Shown here: positions 25,699 through 33,673 of the stretch, one piece after another
Layout: each line of letters opens with the position of its first letter
Numbering within the stretch: position 1 is the stretch's first letter
NCBI GenBank assembly: GCA_021782495.1
Contig: JAJXUV010000001.1
Coordinates: 118,637 to 182,636 of the forward strand
Direction of reading: 5' to 3'
DNA from: Pseudomonadota bacterium
GTDB taxonomy: Bacteria > Pseudomonadota > Gammaproteobacteria > UBA1113
Length of the DNA stretch: 64,000 nucleotides
Notes under the pieces: generated by a model
Told to the model about the DNA's origin: nothing
Seen by the model: only the letters and a program-made list of their open reading frames with translations
Databases searched by the model: none
Made by a program: the position numbers and the translations under genes

Positions 25699-28071
25699 TT
25701 ATTTCGCCTTCTCACCTAAAAATAACCAAGTAGACACCACCGTGTCGGGATTTAAAGAAATAGCGTCGATGCCTTGTTCCATTAACCATAAAGCCAAATC
25801 AGGGTGATCAGAAGGCCCTTGCCCGCAAATGCCGATGTATTTTCCTTGTTTACGACAAGCTTCAATGGCCAATTGCAACAACATTTTCACCGCTGCATTG
25901 CGTTCATCAAAGGCTTCGGCGACTAATCCAGAATCTCGATCCAAGCCTAAAGTCAATTGCGTTAAATCATTCGAGCCAATCGAAAATCCATCGAAATATT
26001 GTAAAAATTCGTCGGCCAATAAAGCGTTGGAAGGAATTTCACACATCATGATCAACCGTAAATCGTGTTCGCCGCGTTTCAAACCATAACTCGCCAAGAC
26101 ATCGATCACGGCTTTGGCTTCTGCAACGGTGCGCACAAAAGGAATCATCACTTCGACGTTTTTCAACCCCATTTTTTCACGCACGATTTTAATGGCTTGA
26201 CATTCTAAAGCAAAACAATCCTTAAACGCAGGCGCTGCATAACGCGATGCACCTCTAAAGCCTAACATCGGATTTTCTTCATGCGGTTCATACAATTGTC
26301 CACCCAAAAGATTAGCGTATTCATTCGATTTAAAATCTGACAAACGCACGATCACGGGTTTGGGATAAAAAGCCGCAGCCAAAGTTGAAATGCCTTCAGC
26401 CAAACGCATCACATAAAAATCAACAGGCGAAGGATAGGCCATGGTGCGTTCTTTAATTTCGTTTTGTAAATCCGGTTCCAATTTGGAAAAATTCAACAAA
26501 GCAGAAGGGTGTATGCCGATAGCGCGATTGATAATGAATTCCAACCGCGCCAACCCCACGCCAAAATTCGGCAATTGACAAAAATCAAAAGCCCTGTCCG
26601 GTGTGCCCACATTCATGCAAATTTTAAAAGGCAATTGTGGCATCTTATCGATGTGCAATTCTTGGCGTTCAAATTTGAGTAAACCTTCATACACTTTACC
26701 CTCTTCACCTTCTGCACAAGAAACGGTGATCGCCATATCGTCTGTGATTTCTTTGGTTGCGGTATTACAACCCACTACCGCGGGGATCCCCAATTCGCGT
26801 GCAATAATGGCCGCGTGACAGGTACGCCCACCGCGATTGGTCACAATCGCTGCAGCGCGTTTCATCACCGGTTCCCAATCGGGATCAGTCATGTCGGTAA
26901 CCAACACATCACCCGCTTTGACTCTTTCTATATCCGCTAAATTTTTAACGACGCGCGCTTTGCCTTGTCCGATCTTTTGACCAATGCTACGACCCGTCGA
27001 CAATACTTTGCCTTTTTCCAATAAATTAAAGCGTTCCAAAGCTTGTTGACTCTGACGACTCTTCACCGTTTCAGGCCGCGCTTGCACGATGTACAGTTCG
27101 CCCGCTTTTCCATCTTTTGCCCATTCGATGTCCATCGGACAACCATAATGCGCTTCGATGCTTAAAGCAAATTGCGCTAACTGCGTAATGTCTGCATCGC
27201 TTAATGAAAATTGAAATCGCAAGTCATCTGGCACCGCTTCTATTTTAACGCTTTCAGCAGAACCTGCCGTGTTGTACACCATCCGTTGTTGCTTTTGCCC
27301 CAAGCGCCTAGATAAAATGGCTTCACGCCCTTGTTTCAAGCCATTTTTATAGACGTAAAATTCATCGGGATTAATACTGCCTTGCACCAACAATTCACCC
27401 AAACCATAATTTGACGTAATGAAAATCACTTCGTTAGAACCGGTTTCCGTGTCTAAGGTAAACATCACACCGGCAGCCGCTTCATCGCTTCGCACCATTT
27501 TTTGGATGCCTGCAGACAAAGCCACTTCTTCGTGCGCAAAACCGTGGTGCGTTCGGTAAGCAATCGCTCTATCGGTGTAAAGCGAGGCAAAGACGTGTTT
27601 GATTTTTTCCAACACGGCTTCAAAGCCATGCACGTTTAAAAAAGTTTCTTGTTGACCTGCAAAAGAAGCTTCAGGTAAATCTTCGGCAGTGGCAGAAGAA
27701 CGCACCGCCACTGTAAAATCCCCCTGCAAGCGCGAAGCTAAAATGTCATAAGCTTCTCGCAATGCCACAACCATTTTTTCAGAAAAAGGCGCTGCGAGAA
27801 TCGCTTGTCGTGCCATTGCACCTTTTTGAGCGAGCTCCGATAAATTTTCAACATCCAAATCTTGCAATAAGGTTTGAAGCCGCGTGTCTAAACCATTTTC
27901 GCGCATAAAATCTCGATAAGCTTCGGCTGTGGTCGCAAATCCAGGCGGAACTTTCACACCCGATTGACTTAAGTTTTGGATCATTTCACCGAGAGAAGCA
28001 TTTTTACCACCGACAAAAGGCACATCGTCGCGACCTAATTTCTCAAAGAACACTACATAAAGTTGATTCAT
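25699..28071 (-). CDS. ppsA: phosphoenolpyruvate synthase
   Basis: Converts pyruvate and ATP to PEP, AMP and phosphate for gluconeogenesis. The N-terminal ATP-grasp-like domain includes GGKNASLGEM and VRSSATAEDLPEASFAGQQE; the central swivel domain has the phosphohistidine loop GGRTCHAAIIARELGIPAV near residue 417; the C-terminal PEP/pyruvate barrel includes LEFIINRAIGIHP, GFRGASRY and CGQGPSDHPDLALWL. 790 residues, as in enteric PpsA. It starts only ten bases after the hvfC stop with a GAGGA ribosome site, so it may be co-transcribed with the bufferin-type operon. Confidence 0.97.
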   Translation of the reverse strand: MNQLYVVFFEKLGRDDVPFVGGKNASLGEMIQNLSQSGVKVPPGFATTAEAYRDFMRENGLDTRLQTLLQDLDVENLSELAQKGAMARQAILAAPFSEKMVVALREAYDILASRLQGDFTVAVRSSATAEDLPEASFAGQQETFLNVHGFEAVLEKIKHVFASLYTDRAIAYRTHHGFAHEEVALSAGIQKMVRSDEAAAGVMFTLDTETGSNEVIFITSNYGLGELLVQGSINPDEFYVYKNGLKQGREAILSRRLGQKQQRMVYNTAGSAESVKIEAVPDDLRFQFSLSDADITQLAQFALSIEAHYGCPMDIEWAKDGKAGELYIVQARPETVKSRQSQQALERFNLLEKGKVLSTGRSIGQKIGQGKARVVKNLADIERVKAGDVLVTDMTDPDWEPVMKRAAAIVTNRGGRTCHAAIIARELGIPAVVGCNTATKEITDDMAITVSCAEGEEGKVYEGLLKFERQELHIDKMPQLPFKICMNVGTPDRAFDFCQLPNFGVGLARLEFIINRAIGIHPSALLNFSKLEPDLQNEIKERTMAYPSPVDFYVMRLAEGISTLAAAFYPKPVIVRLSDFKSNEYANLLGGQLYEPHEENPMLGFRGASRYAAPAFKDCFALECQAIKIVREKMGLKNVEVMIPFVRTVAEAKAVIDVLASYGLKRGEHDLRLIMMCEIPSNALLADEFLQYFDGFSIGSNDLTQLTLGLDRDSGLVAEAFDERNAAVKMLLQLAIEACRKQGKYIGICGQGPSDHPDLALWLMEQGIDAISLNPDTVVSTWLFLGEKAK

Positions 28072-28081
28072 TATTTCCTCA

Positions 28082-28780
28082 TCACACTAAAATATCTAAC
28101 TTTCGCCATTCATCACACCAAGCCATCAAAGATTGGCGGATGGTATCTGTCGACTCATGGCTTACTTGTTTTTGCAAATAAGAAACCACATCGCCACTAT
28201 TTTTATTTTCTGCTTGCTGCAAAGCAGTAAAAATCAAAGCAGACCAAGGTTCGCAAGCGAACCACTGCACTTCATGTGCTTTATTTCTATACACAATACC
28301 TTGCCAAGGCCGTTCACGCAAACTCAAGGGCGTATAGTCTCCATCCTCAGGATACACGGCATACTCGTATTGGCAATAATAGGCCAAAGGTGAACAACGC
28401 GGACGAGTGGGATCCGATTCCGGCCACGCCTCATCGGCAACGCTTGCCACCAATTCCATCCATTCAAAATGCGCCAAAGACCACAACCAGGGCCATTGGC
28501 TGTATTGGGCCTTATTATGCCACAAAAAGCTTAAAAATTCATCAGGCACTTGATAAAAATACGGGGTTCGGGCTTTGTGATGGATCAGAAATTGGTCTAA
28601 CAAAAATTGCCAGGATTCCTCTCCCAAATGCCCTTTTAAACGAGGATAAATATTGAAAAACAATTCTTGTAAATTGGCACGCAGCAAATGATAATAAATT
28701 TTTTCGGTTTGCAAGGAAGACAAGGGCGCCTCATTTTTTCGCAAATACTGGCTAAACTTGGCTTGTTGAATAGGCATCAT
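28082..28780 (-). CDS. DUF2063 family protein, HvfC/BufC-like partner of the DUF692 oxidase
   Basis: A 232-residue cytoplasmic protein of the DUF2063 family. Members bind the precursor peptide and work with a DUF692 oxidase (MbnC, HvfC or BufC types). The N-terminal part shows the family pattern YYHLLRANLQELFFNIYPRLKGHLG followed by SWQFLLDQFLIHHKARTPYF and VPDEFLSFLW. The gene overlaps the DUF692 gene by 29 bases and follows the small Cys-rich gene, the standard A-B-C order. No DoxX-like fourth gene is present; ppsA follows instead. Confidence 0.85.
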   Translation of the reverse strand: MMPIQQAKFSQYLRKNEAPLSSLQTEKIYYHLLRANLQELFFNIYPRLKGHLGEESWQFLLDQFLIHHKARTPYFYQVPDEFLSFLWHNKAQYSQWPWLWSLAHFEWMELVASVADEAWPESDPTRPRCSPLAYYCQYEYAVYPEDGDYTPLSLRERPWQGIVYRNKAHEVQWFACEPWSALIFTALQQAENKNSGDVVSYLQKQVSHESTDTIRQSLMAWCDEWRKLDILV

Positions 28781-29645
28781 GCTTCTCTAAAATAGTTTTG
28801 ATCGTATTTAATTCTTCGCGCAAAGCTGCTAATTCTGGAATACCATTGTCACATTCTAAGACAGTAGGCTTAAGGCCATGACATTCATAAGTGTAACGCA
28901 ACAAATCCCACACTGGCGCAGGAACAGGATAATGGTGTGTGTCTATCACTATTTCTTCATCTCGATTGAATCCAAAATCACGATAGGATTGTGCTTGATG
29001 ACCTGCCACATGCAAATAGGCAATGCGCGCAGAAGGCAACCCCGCGATCAAAGCTCTGGCATCTGTGTGATGATTCAGGCTATTCACATACACATTGTTC
29101 ACGTCTAACAATAGATCACAATCTGCTTCCTCAACAATTGCGTTGATAAATTCCAATTCTGTGAGCGCATGGTCTAAATGCATATAATAACTGATATTTT
29201 CTACAGCAATACGACGTTCTAAATAATCTTGCACGGTTTGAATGCGCTTTACAAAATGTTTCACCGTTTCTTCGTTAAATGGAACCGGCAACAAATCGTA
29301 TAATCGACCTTGTGCATCATCACTGAAACTCAAATGTTCACTGTAACACTCGATGGGATATTGTTTGAAAAAATCTTTTAAAGTTTTTAAAAAATCACCA
29401 TCCAAAGGTGCTTGTCCCCCTAAGGACAAAGACAAACCGTGGCAATACCACTTAAAATGCGGCATCAGGATTTCTAAATACTCTTTTTTCACTCCGCCCA
29501 TACCATGCCAATTTTCTGGCGCTATTTCTAAAATGGTGCAAGGCTTTGTATCATGCAGAATACTGTCTTCGACAGAGGCCAGTAGGACTTGGCGCAAACC
29601 AAGCCCTACATAAGACGAGAATGCAGTATTACTTAGACGCACCAC
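28752..29645 (-). CDS. DUF692 multinuclear non-heme iron oxidase, HvfB/BufB-like
   Basis: TIM-barrel oxidase of the MNIO family, which modifies Cys residues in small precursor peptides. Metal-ligand blocks are recognisable: CHGLSLSLGG, SEHLSF, VENISYYMH, LLLDVNNVYVNSLNH, HVAGHQAQ and DTHHYPV. The family usually begins near the GLGLRQVLL motif, so I place the start at GTG 29645 (or 29642) with AGG upstream, giving about 297 residues; the longer frame to 29708 overlaps hvfA heavily. The short overlap with the precursor gene implies coupling. Product structure cannot be read from sequence. Confidence 0.88.
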   Translation of the reverse strand: MVRLSNTAFSSYVGLGLRQVLLASVEDSILHDTKPCTILEIAPENWHGMGGVKKEYLEILMPHFKWYCHGLSLSLGGQAPLDGDFLKTLKDFFKQYPIECYSEHLSFSDDAQGRLYDLLPVPFNEETVKHFVKRIQTVQDYLERRIAVENISYYMHLDHALTELEFINAIVEEADCDLLLDVNNVYVNSLNHHTDARALIAGLPSARIAYLHVAGHQAQSYRDFGFNRDEEIVIDTHHYPVPAPVWDLLRYTYECHGLKPTVLECDNGIPELAALREELNTIKTILEKHDAYSTSQV

Positions 29646-29904
29646 TGCAATTACCTGATGAGCATTTACCTGCGCCACACTTCCCTTCCGCTTTTTTACT
29701 TTTCTCACAGTCTTTCATATTTTTCTTTTTGTCGCAGACTTTTTGATCGGCTTTGTCATGCTGATTGCTGGTATCGGCATTGGTCGAAGGTACAACGACC
29801 GGCGTTCCGCTGTTGCTACTGCTGGTATTACTATCTGCTGCCCATACGGAAGCGCTTAAACAAAGTCCCATACTGAGCGCGATTAGACTGGCTTTATTCA
29901 TCAT
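29629..29904 (-). CDS. small Cys-rich exported precursor, HvfA/bufferin-like
   Basis: A 91-residue peptide with a signal sequence (MMNKASLIALSMGLCLSASV, cleavage after VWA), a Ser/Thr-rich spacer, and a Lys-rich C-terminal part bearing five Cys: VCDKKKNMKDC and EGKCGAGKCSSGNC. The EGKCG-type motif is the one reported for HvfA/bufferin precursors, in which DUF692 oxidases convert Cys to copper-binding heterocycles. It precedes the DUF692 and DUF2063 genes. AAGGAG sits ahead of the double ATG. Likely role: a periplasmic copper-sequestering RiPP. The processed sites and chemistry are inference. Confidence 0.8.
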   Translation of the reverse strand: MMNKASLIALSMGLCLSASVWAADSNTSSSNSGTPVVVPSTNADTSNQHDKADQKVCDKKKNMKDCEKSKKAEGKCGAGKCSSGNCSGASK

Positions 29905-29931
29905 AAACTCCTTGAATGTTAAAAAATAAGA

Positions 29932-29955
29932 CTAAAAATTGTACCGTATTTTTAG
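29932..29955. promoter_or_regulatory. candidate operator palindrome at the hvfA transcription start
   Basis: CTAAAAAT and ATTTTTAG flank the eight bases TGTACCGT. The palindrome lies directly downstream of the extended -10 for hvfA, where a repressor would block transcription. No regulator gene is adjacent, so the binding protein is unknown. Confidence 0.4.
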
Positions 29956-29962
29956 CAAGGAT

Positions 29963-29971
29963 ATTATAACA
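29963..29971 (-). promoter_or_regulatory. extended -10 promoter for the hvfABC operon
   Basis: On the minus strand TGTTATAAT is a perfect extended -10 element about 60 bp ahead of the hvfA start. A -35 box is weak, which is common with extended -10 promoters. It is back to back with the rib promoter. Confidence 0.5.
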
Positions 29972-29986
29972 TGAAAAAAACCAAAC

Positions 29987-30016
29987 TTGACAGCCTGCTC
30001 ATTTTATAGTAATAAT
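29987..30016 (+). promoter_or_regulatory. promoter of the riboflavin operon
   Basis: A perfect -35 TTGACA (29987-29992), an 18-bp spacer and AATAAT (30011-30016) place the transcript start near 30023, right at the 5' end of the FMN aptamer P1 stem. The position relative to the riboswitch supports it. Confidence 0.65.
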
Positions 30017-30023
30017 GGCATCA

Positions 30024-30326
30024 ACCTTCAGGGCGGGGTGTAATTCCCCACCGGCGGTAACTTGCTAGGGCTTGTTTACATTGGGTTTGTCGAAGCGAAA
30101 AATGGGGGAACCGAGGCAAAATCATAGGAAATTTGAGGAGAATATCGGGTTATATTTGACGAAAATTTGCTATGATTTTGACCGGTTCTATTCATTTTGC
30201 AGCCGACAAACTCAATGTAAACAAGCCCTCTAAAGAAGCCCGCGAGCGCTTTTTAATCTTTAAAAAGGTCAGCAGATTTGGTGTGATTCCAAAGCCGACG
30301 GTATAGTCCGGATGAAAGAAGGAAAA
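30024..30326 (+). promoter_or_regulatory. FMN riboswitch (RFN element) interrupted by a MITE-like insertion
   Basis: The RFN consensus is present in two pieces. The 5' piece (30024-30067) has CCTTCAGGGCGGGGTG, the AATTCCCCACCGGCGGTAA block and the left side of P3. The 3' piece (30231-30326) has AAGCCCGCGAGCG, GGTCAGCAGATTTGGTG, CCGACGGTATAGTCCGGATG and the closing GAAGG of P1. Between them is a 163-bp inverted-repeat element located in the P3 loop. Without it the P3 region would read CTTGCTAAAG, a short hairpin. It controls ribE-ribBA-ribH, presumably lowering expression when FMN binds. TCTTTCA downstream can pair with TGAAAGA of the aptamer 3' side, a possible switch. Confidence 0.9.
30068..30230. 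mobile_element. 163-bp MITE-like inverted-repeat element inside the FMN riboswitch
   Basis: The ends are GGGCTTGTTTACATTG and its inverse; the inverted similarity continues through GTTTGTCG and the inner arms (CAAAATCATAG and CTATGATTTTG; ATATCGGGTTATATTTGACG near the centre), so the element is one long hairpin. TA dinucleotides at 30066-30067 and 30231-30232 flank it. Its ends match those of the element at 9683-9825. It has no ORF; a full-length transposase donor, probably IS630/Tc1-like, is not in the window. Confidence 0.8.
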
Positions 30327-30347
30327 GGAAACTATACCAATGCACAT

Positions 30348-30419
30348 GTAGGGGCAGCTCGCGAGCTACCCAGAACGACAGCCTCGGAACAAAGGCGCCT
30401 CGCGAGGTGCTCCTACAGT
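30348..30419. repeat. hairpin repeat in the rib leader, REP-like
   Basis: TGTAGGGGCAGCTCGCGAG at one end and, inverted, TGTAGGAGCACCTCGCGAG at the other enclose a short spacer. The GTAGG-GC-CTCGCGAG pattern is like REP elements of other gammaproteobacteria. It lies between the aptamer and ribE, in the expression platform. Confidence 0.65.
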
Positions 30420-30469
30420 TTTTCATCTTTCACGCCCTGTATACAATTTAATAATGAGGAAAAATCTTC

Positions 30470-31081
30470 ATGTTTACAGGCTTGATTGAAACAATCGGTG
30501 TGATCGTTGCCATCGATAAAAATGACAAAGGTACCACCTTCGGATTACAAAGTAGCATCATCCCCGATATGGTTATTGGCGAGAGTTTGGCGGTGAATGG
30601 CGTTTGTTTAACCCTCACTAAAATCGTTCAGGATATCGCTTATGTGCAGGCAGTGCCTGAGACTTTGCGCATCACGACTTTGAATGCACTTGCATTAGGA
30701 CAAAAAGTGAATCTAGAACGCGCATTGCTGGCCAATGGCCGCATGGGCGGCCATGTGGTTTTAGGCCATGTCGACACAACCACTTCCATTTTAGATACGA
30801 TCCCAGATGGCAATGCACGCACAATAAGGTTTGCACTGCCTCAATCCCACCAACCTTACGTGGTCCCTAAAGGACAAATTGCCATAGATGGCATGAGCTT
30901 AACGATTGTTTCTGTCGATACACAGGCTTTTGTTATTACTTTTATTCCACACACACAGCAAGCAACCATTGCAGGGCATTATCAAAACGGCGATTGCGTC
31001 AACGTGGAATTCGACATTTTAGCCAAATATGTTTTGAAACAAACCGCTTTACAATCTTATAGAGAACTTCACCATGAATAA
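30470..31081 (+). CDS. ribE: riboflavin synthase, alpha chain
   Basis: Dismutates two 6,7-dimethyl-8-ribityllumazine molecules into riboflavin. It has the internal duplication typical of the enzyme: MFTGLIETIGVIVAI with SLAVNGVCLTL in the first half, and GHVVLGHVDTTTSIL with AIDGMSLTIVSV in the second. 203 residues, normal. GAGGA precedes the ATG at 30470. First gene after the FMN riboswitch; it overlaps ribBA by eight bases. Some authors call this gene ribC. Confidence 0.96.
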   Translation: MFTGLIETIGVIVAIDKNDKGTTFGLQSSIIPDMVIGESLAVNGVCLTLTKIVQDIAYVQAVPETLRITTLNALALGQKVNLERALLANGRMGGHVVLGHVDTTTSILDTIPDGNARTIRFALPQSHQPYVVPKGQIAIDGMSLTIVSVDTQAFVITFIPHTQQATIAGHYQNGDCVNVEFDILAKYVLKQTALQSYRELHHE

Positions 31082-32261
31082 CATTGACAAAGCGCTCACG
31101 CAATTACGTGCAGGCAAAATGATCGTCGTCATCGACGATCACCATCGTGAAAATGAAGGCGATCTGATCGCAGCGGGCTCTTTGATCACCCCCGAAACCA
31201 TTCGCTTTATGGCACAGCAAGGATGCGGTTTAATTTGCTTGGCTTTAACCGGCGAGCAATTGGATCGCTTGCAATTGCCGCTCATGGTCACAGCAGAAAA
31301 TAACCGCGAACAACAAAAAACGGCTTTTACGCTCAGCATCGATGCAGCTTCCGGCATTAGCACGGGAATTTCCGCTGCAGACAGAGCCAAAACCATTTTA
31401 ACCGCTTGCTGTCCTACTACTCATCCAGAAGAATTGAATAAACCCGGTCACATATTTCCATTGCGTGCACACGAAAAAGGCGTGTTGGGGCGTCGGGGAC
31501 ACACAGAAGCCGCTGTGGATTTAACGCGTTTGGCAGGGCTCATTCCCGCGGGTGTAATCTGTGAAATTATGGACAGTGATGGCACGATGATGCGGTTGCC
31601 CCGTTTAAAAGAGTTCGCGGAAAAGTGGGAATTGCCTTTGGTGTCTATTGAAGAGTTGGTCGCTTATAGAAAAGAATTGCAATTTTCAACTTTAACCCTA
31701 CAAGCAGAATGTCAATTGCCGACGCGTTATGGCGTGTTCGATCTCAAAATTTATAAGGACAATGCGCAAGAAGCTTTAGTCCTAACAAAAGGAACCGATT
31801 TGAGGCATCCTTTGGTTCGAATTCATTCAGAATGTGCGACGGGCGACATCTTTGGCTCAAAGCGTTGCGATTGTGGAGAACAATTGGATGCAGCTTTAGC
31901 GCAATTGGCTTCGAGCAATGGGGGAATCCTCATTTATTTGTATCAAGAAGGTCGCGGCATTGGATTGGTGAATAAAATTTTAAGTTATCACCTGCAAGAA
32001 CAAGGATTGGATACCGTGTCAGCTAATCATGCTTTGGGTTTTGCCGATGATTTGCGTTCTTATGACATCGCCATTTCTGTGTTAAAACAATTGGGTGTGT
32101 GTTCCTTGCGGGTCCTGACAAACAATCCACGCAAACTGGCGGCATTAGAAGCGCATTGGCCGAATCATGCGATAGAACGCGTGTCACTGAATATAAAACC
32201 CAATGACAACAATCACGGTTATTTGAAGACGAAAAAATTTAAGATGGGACATCTTTTATAG
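31074..32261 (+). CDS. ribBA: bifunctional DHBP synthase / GTP cyclohydrolase II
   Basis: Supplies both branches of riboflavin synthesis. The N-terminal half (RibB) has DDHHRENEGDLIAAG, and HIFPLRAHEKGVLGRRGHTEA; its catalytic acidic residues are kept. The C-terminal half (RibA) from about residue 205 has RIHSECATGDIFGSKRCDCGEQ with the three zinc Cys, YLYQEGRGIGL and the LTNNPRKLAAL block. Both halves therefore look active, unlike some proteobacterial RibBA proteins with a degenerate RibA half. 395 residues. It overlaps ribE and is followed after eight bases by ribH. Confidence 0.95.
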   Translation: MNNIDKALTQLRAGKMIVVIDDHHRENEGDLIAAGSLITPETIRFMAQQGCGLICLALTGEQLDRLQLPLMVTAENNREQQKTAFTLSIDAASGISTGISAADRAKTILTACCPTTHPEELNKPGHIFPLRAHEKGVLGRRGHTEAAVDLTRLAGLIPAGVICEIMDSDGTMMRLPRLKEFAEKWELPLVSIEELVAYRKELQFSTLTLQAECQLPTRYGVFDLKIYKDNAQEALVLTKGTDLRHPLVRIHSECATGDIFGSKRCDCGEQLDAALAQLASSNGGILIYLYQEGRGIGLVNKILSYHLQEQGLDTVSANHALGFADDLRSYDIAISVLKQLGVCSLRVLTNNPRKLAALEAHWPNHAIERVSLNIKPNDNNHGYLKTKKFKMGHLL

Positions 32262-32269
32262 GAGGCTAT

Positions 32270-32758
32270 ATGGCAATATTATTTCAAAATGATTTATCAG
32301 AACGCGCGCAGCATTTTTTAGAACAACACAAAGCAAAGATACAAATTGCCATTGTGTGCGGTCAGTTCAACCCACACGTCACTGAACCTTTGTTGCAAGG
32401 CGCCGTAGACAGATTGTTGTCTTTGGAATTGGCGCCAGAACACATTGTGGTGACGAGGGTACCTGGCGCTATAGAAATTCCCGTGCTCGTGCAAAAACAC
32501 GCACGTTCAGGAAAATTTTCAGCCATCATTGCTTTGGGGGCTGTCATCCGCGGCGAAACCAGCCATTACGATCATGTCTGTGATGCAGTGACGCAAGGCT
32601 GTACACGTGTGTCTTTGGACGAACACATTCCTGTTCTTTTTGGCGTCTTAACCGCCGACAACGACGAGCAAGCCTTAGCGCGCATCGGCGGCAGTAAAGG
32701 CCATAAAGGGGTTTATTGCGCGGATGGCGCCATTGAAATGGCGGCATTGATGTTATAG
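32270..32758 (+). CDS. ribH: 6,7-dimethyl-8-ribityllumazine synthase
   Basis: Condenses the RibBA and RibD products into lumazine; forms icosahedral or pentameric shells. Family blocks: IAIVCGQFNPHVTEPLLQGA, VPGAIEIPVLVQK, ALGAVIRGETSHYDHVCDAV (with the catalytic His) and PVLFGVLTADNDEQALAR. 162 residues. AGGAGG precedes the ATG. Last gene of the rib operon here; ribD is not in the window, and nusB, a frequent neighbour, is absent. Confidence 0.96.
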   Translation: MAILFQNDLSERAQHFLEQHKAKIQIAIVCGQFNPHVTEPLLQGAVDRLLSLELAPEHIVVTRVPGAIEIPVLVQKHARSGKFSAIIALGAVIRGETSHYDHVCDAVTQGCTRVSLDEHIPVLFGVLTADNDEQALARIGGSKGHKGVYCADGAIEMAALML

Positions 32759-32789
32759 ATCTTTGAACAAATAGCGAAAATGAAGTCCT

Positions 32790-32969
32790 TCACTCTTTCC
32801 ATTCCTTGGGTGCATCCTCGCCAATACAAACTATTTTACCTTCCTGATAGACCACATAATAATGCCCTAAACGCCTTTTTTTCTCTAATTCTTTGGCAAC
32901 GGCTTCTCTTAATGCTTCTAATTGTATTTGTGCTTTTTTTGAGGGAGGCCCCTTATGGAAAATGTTCAT
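32790..32969 (-). CDS. small protein paired with the zeta-toxin-like kinase
   Basis: A 59-residue frame beginning [20 protein letters not shown] and ending [10 protein letters not shown], with a basic helical N-terminal half and a short beta-like [14 protein letters not shown] segment. It starts at an ATGA overlap with the stop of the upstream kinase gene, so the two are translationally coupled. That coupling and the size suggest the antitoxin or regulatory partner of a toxin-antitoxin pair, although classical epsilon antitoxins precede zeta. I do not recognise the family by name. Confidence 0.6.
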   Translation of the reverse strand: MNIFHKGPPSKKAQIQLEALREAVAKELEKKRRLGHYYVVYQEGKIVCIGEDAPKEWKE

Positions 32970-33538
32970 AAATCGATTCCTTCAGATAACTGCGAATAAT
33001 ACGCATTGTGAATAATAGTGCGATTATTTCTTGCTTGCTCAAATACCAAAACAGCTTCTGCTGAATCATTCATAAAGCAAACGCAATGATCTACCGCATA
33101 ACTAAATGTTGTCACTAAATTTTTTAAACCTCGTGGAAATCGCCGTTCTAGATCTTCATCTGATACCGCATGTCCACCATGCATCACTCTTTCAGCAACA
33201 CGCAATTTTGAAATGAATACATTGGGTAAAGCCAAATAAATGAGCTCAACACGCCAACCTTCCTGCTGCATGTTTTGAATAAGATGCAAATAACCTAATC
33301 CCGATAAAGTGGTTTCGAAAGCAAAATCTTCACGACGAGCAATGTGATCGTCAATTTCACGCAATAAAATACGGCCTGCAGCGATGATTTCTCGTTCTGG
33401 CGCTAAAGGAGATAAACCAGCAGCAATCAAATCGGCATTAATAAAATGCAAATGACCCGCAACTTTAGGTAAATAATTCAACGCAAAAGTCGTTTTGCCT
33501 GCGCCATTGGGGCCAGCAATAATCCAGCGGGTAGGCAT
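32966..33538 (-). CDS. zeta-toxin-like P-loop kinase
   Basis: A 190-residue P-loop protein with [17 protein letters not shown] at residues 8-24 (Walker A), [17 protein letters not shown] (the Asp expected to bind substrate), and [17 protein letters not shown], the FETT block common to zeta-type toxins and related small kinases. Zeta toxins phosphorylate UDP-N-acetylglucosamine and block wall synthesis; here the substrate is inferred only. It lies between the rib operon and tRNA-Leu, with its own small downstream partner, on the opposite strand from rib. Confidence 0.75.
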   Translation of the reverse strand: MPTRWIIAGPNGAGKTTFALNYLPKVAGHLHFINADLIAAGLSPLAPEREIIAAGRILLREIDDHIARREDFAFETTLSGLGYLHLIQNMQQEGWRVELIYLALPNVFISKLRVAERVMHGGHAVSDEDLERRFPRGLKNLVTTFSYAVDHCVCFMNDSAEAVLVFEQARNNRTIIHNAYYSQLSEGIDL

Positions 33539-33633
33539 TACAAATCTTCCCCTTGAGGATAGTTCAAAACATTAGACTAGTAGTTTAAACTTAATACACT
33601 TCAATTTCAATGTGGTGATTAATTTTTGCCCAA

Positions 33634-33662
33634 TTGACAAGCCCCTCTCGGCAGGCTAGGAT
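33634..33662 (+). promoter_or_regulatory. promoter of tRNA-Leu
   Basis: A perfect TTGACA (33634-33639), a 17-bp spacer and TAGGAT (33657-33662) lie 12 bp ahead of the tRNA 5' end. The GC-rich stretch just ahead of the tRNA would allow stringent control, which is inference. Confidence 0.6.
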
Positions 33663-33673
33663 CCTTTTTCCAA

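Noticed and set aside
32780..32971. 63-codon plus-strand frame after ribH
   Set aside because: It lies antisense to the 59-codon gene that overlaps the zeta-like kinase in an ATGA junction; the antisense frame has no ribosome site or plausible product.
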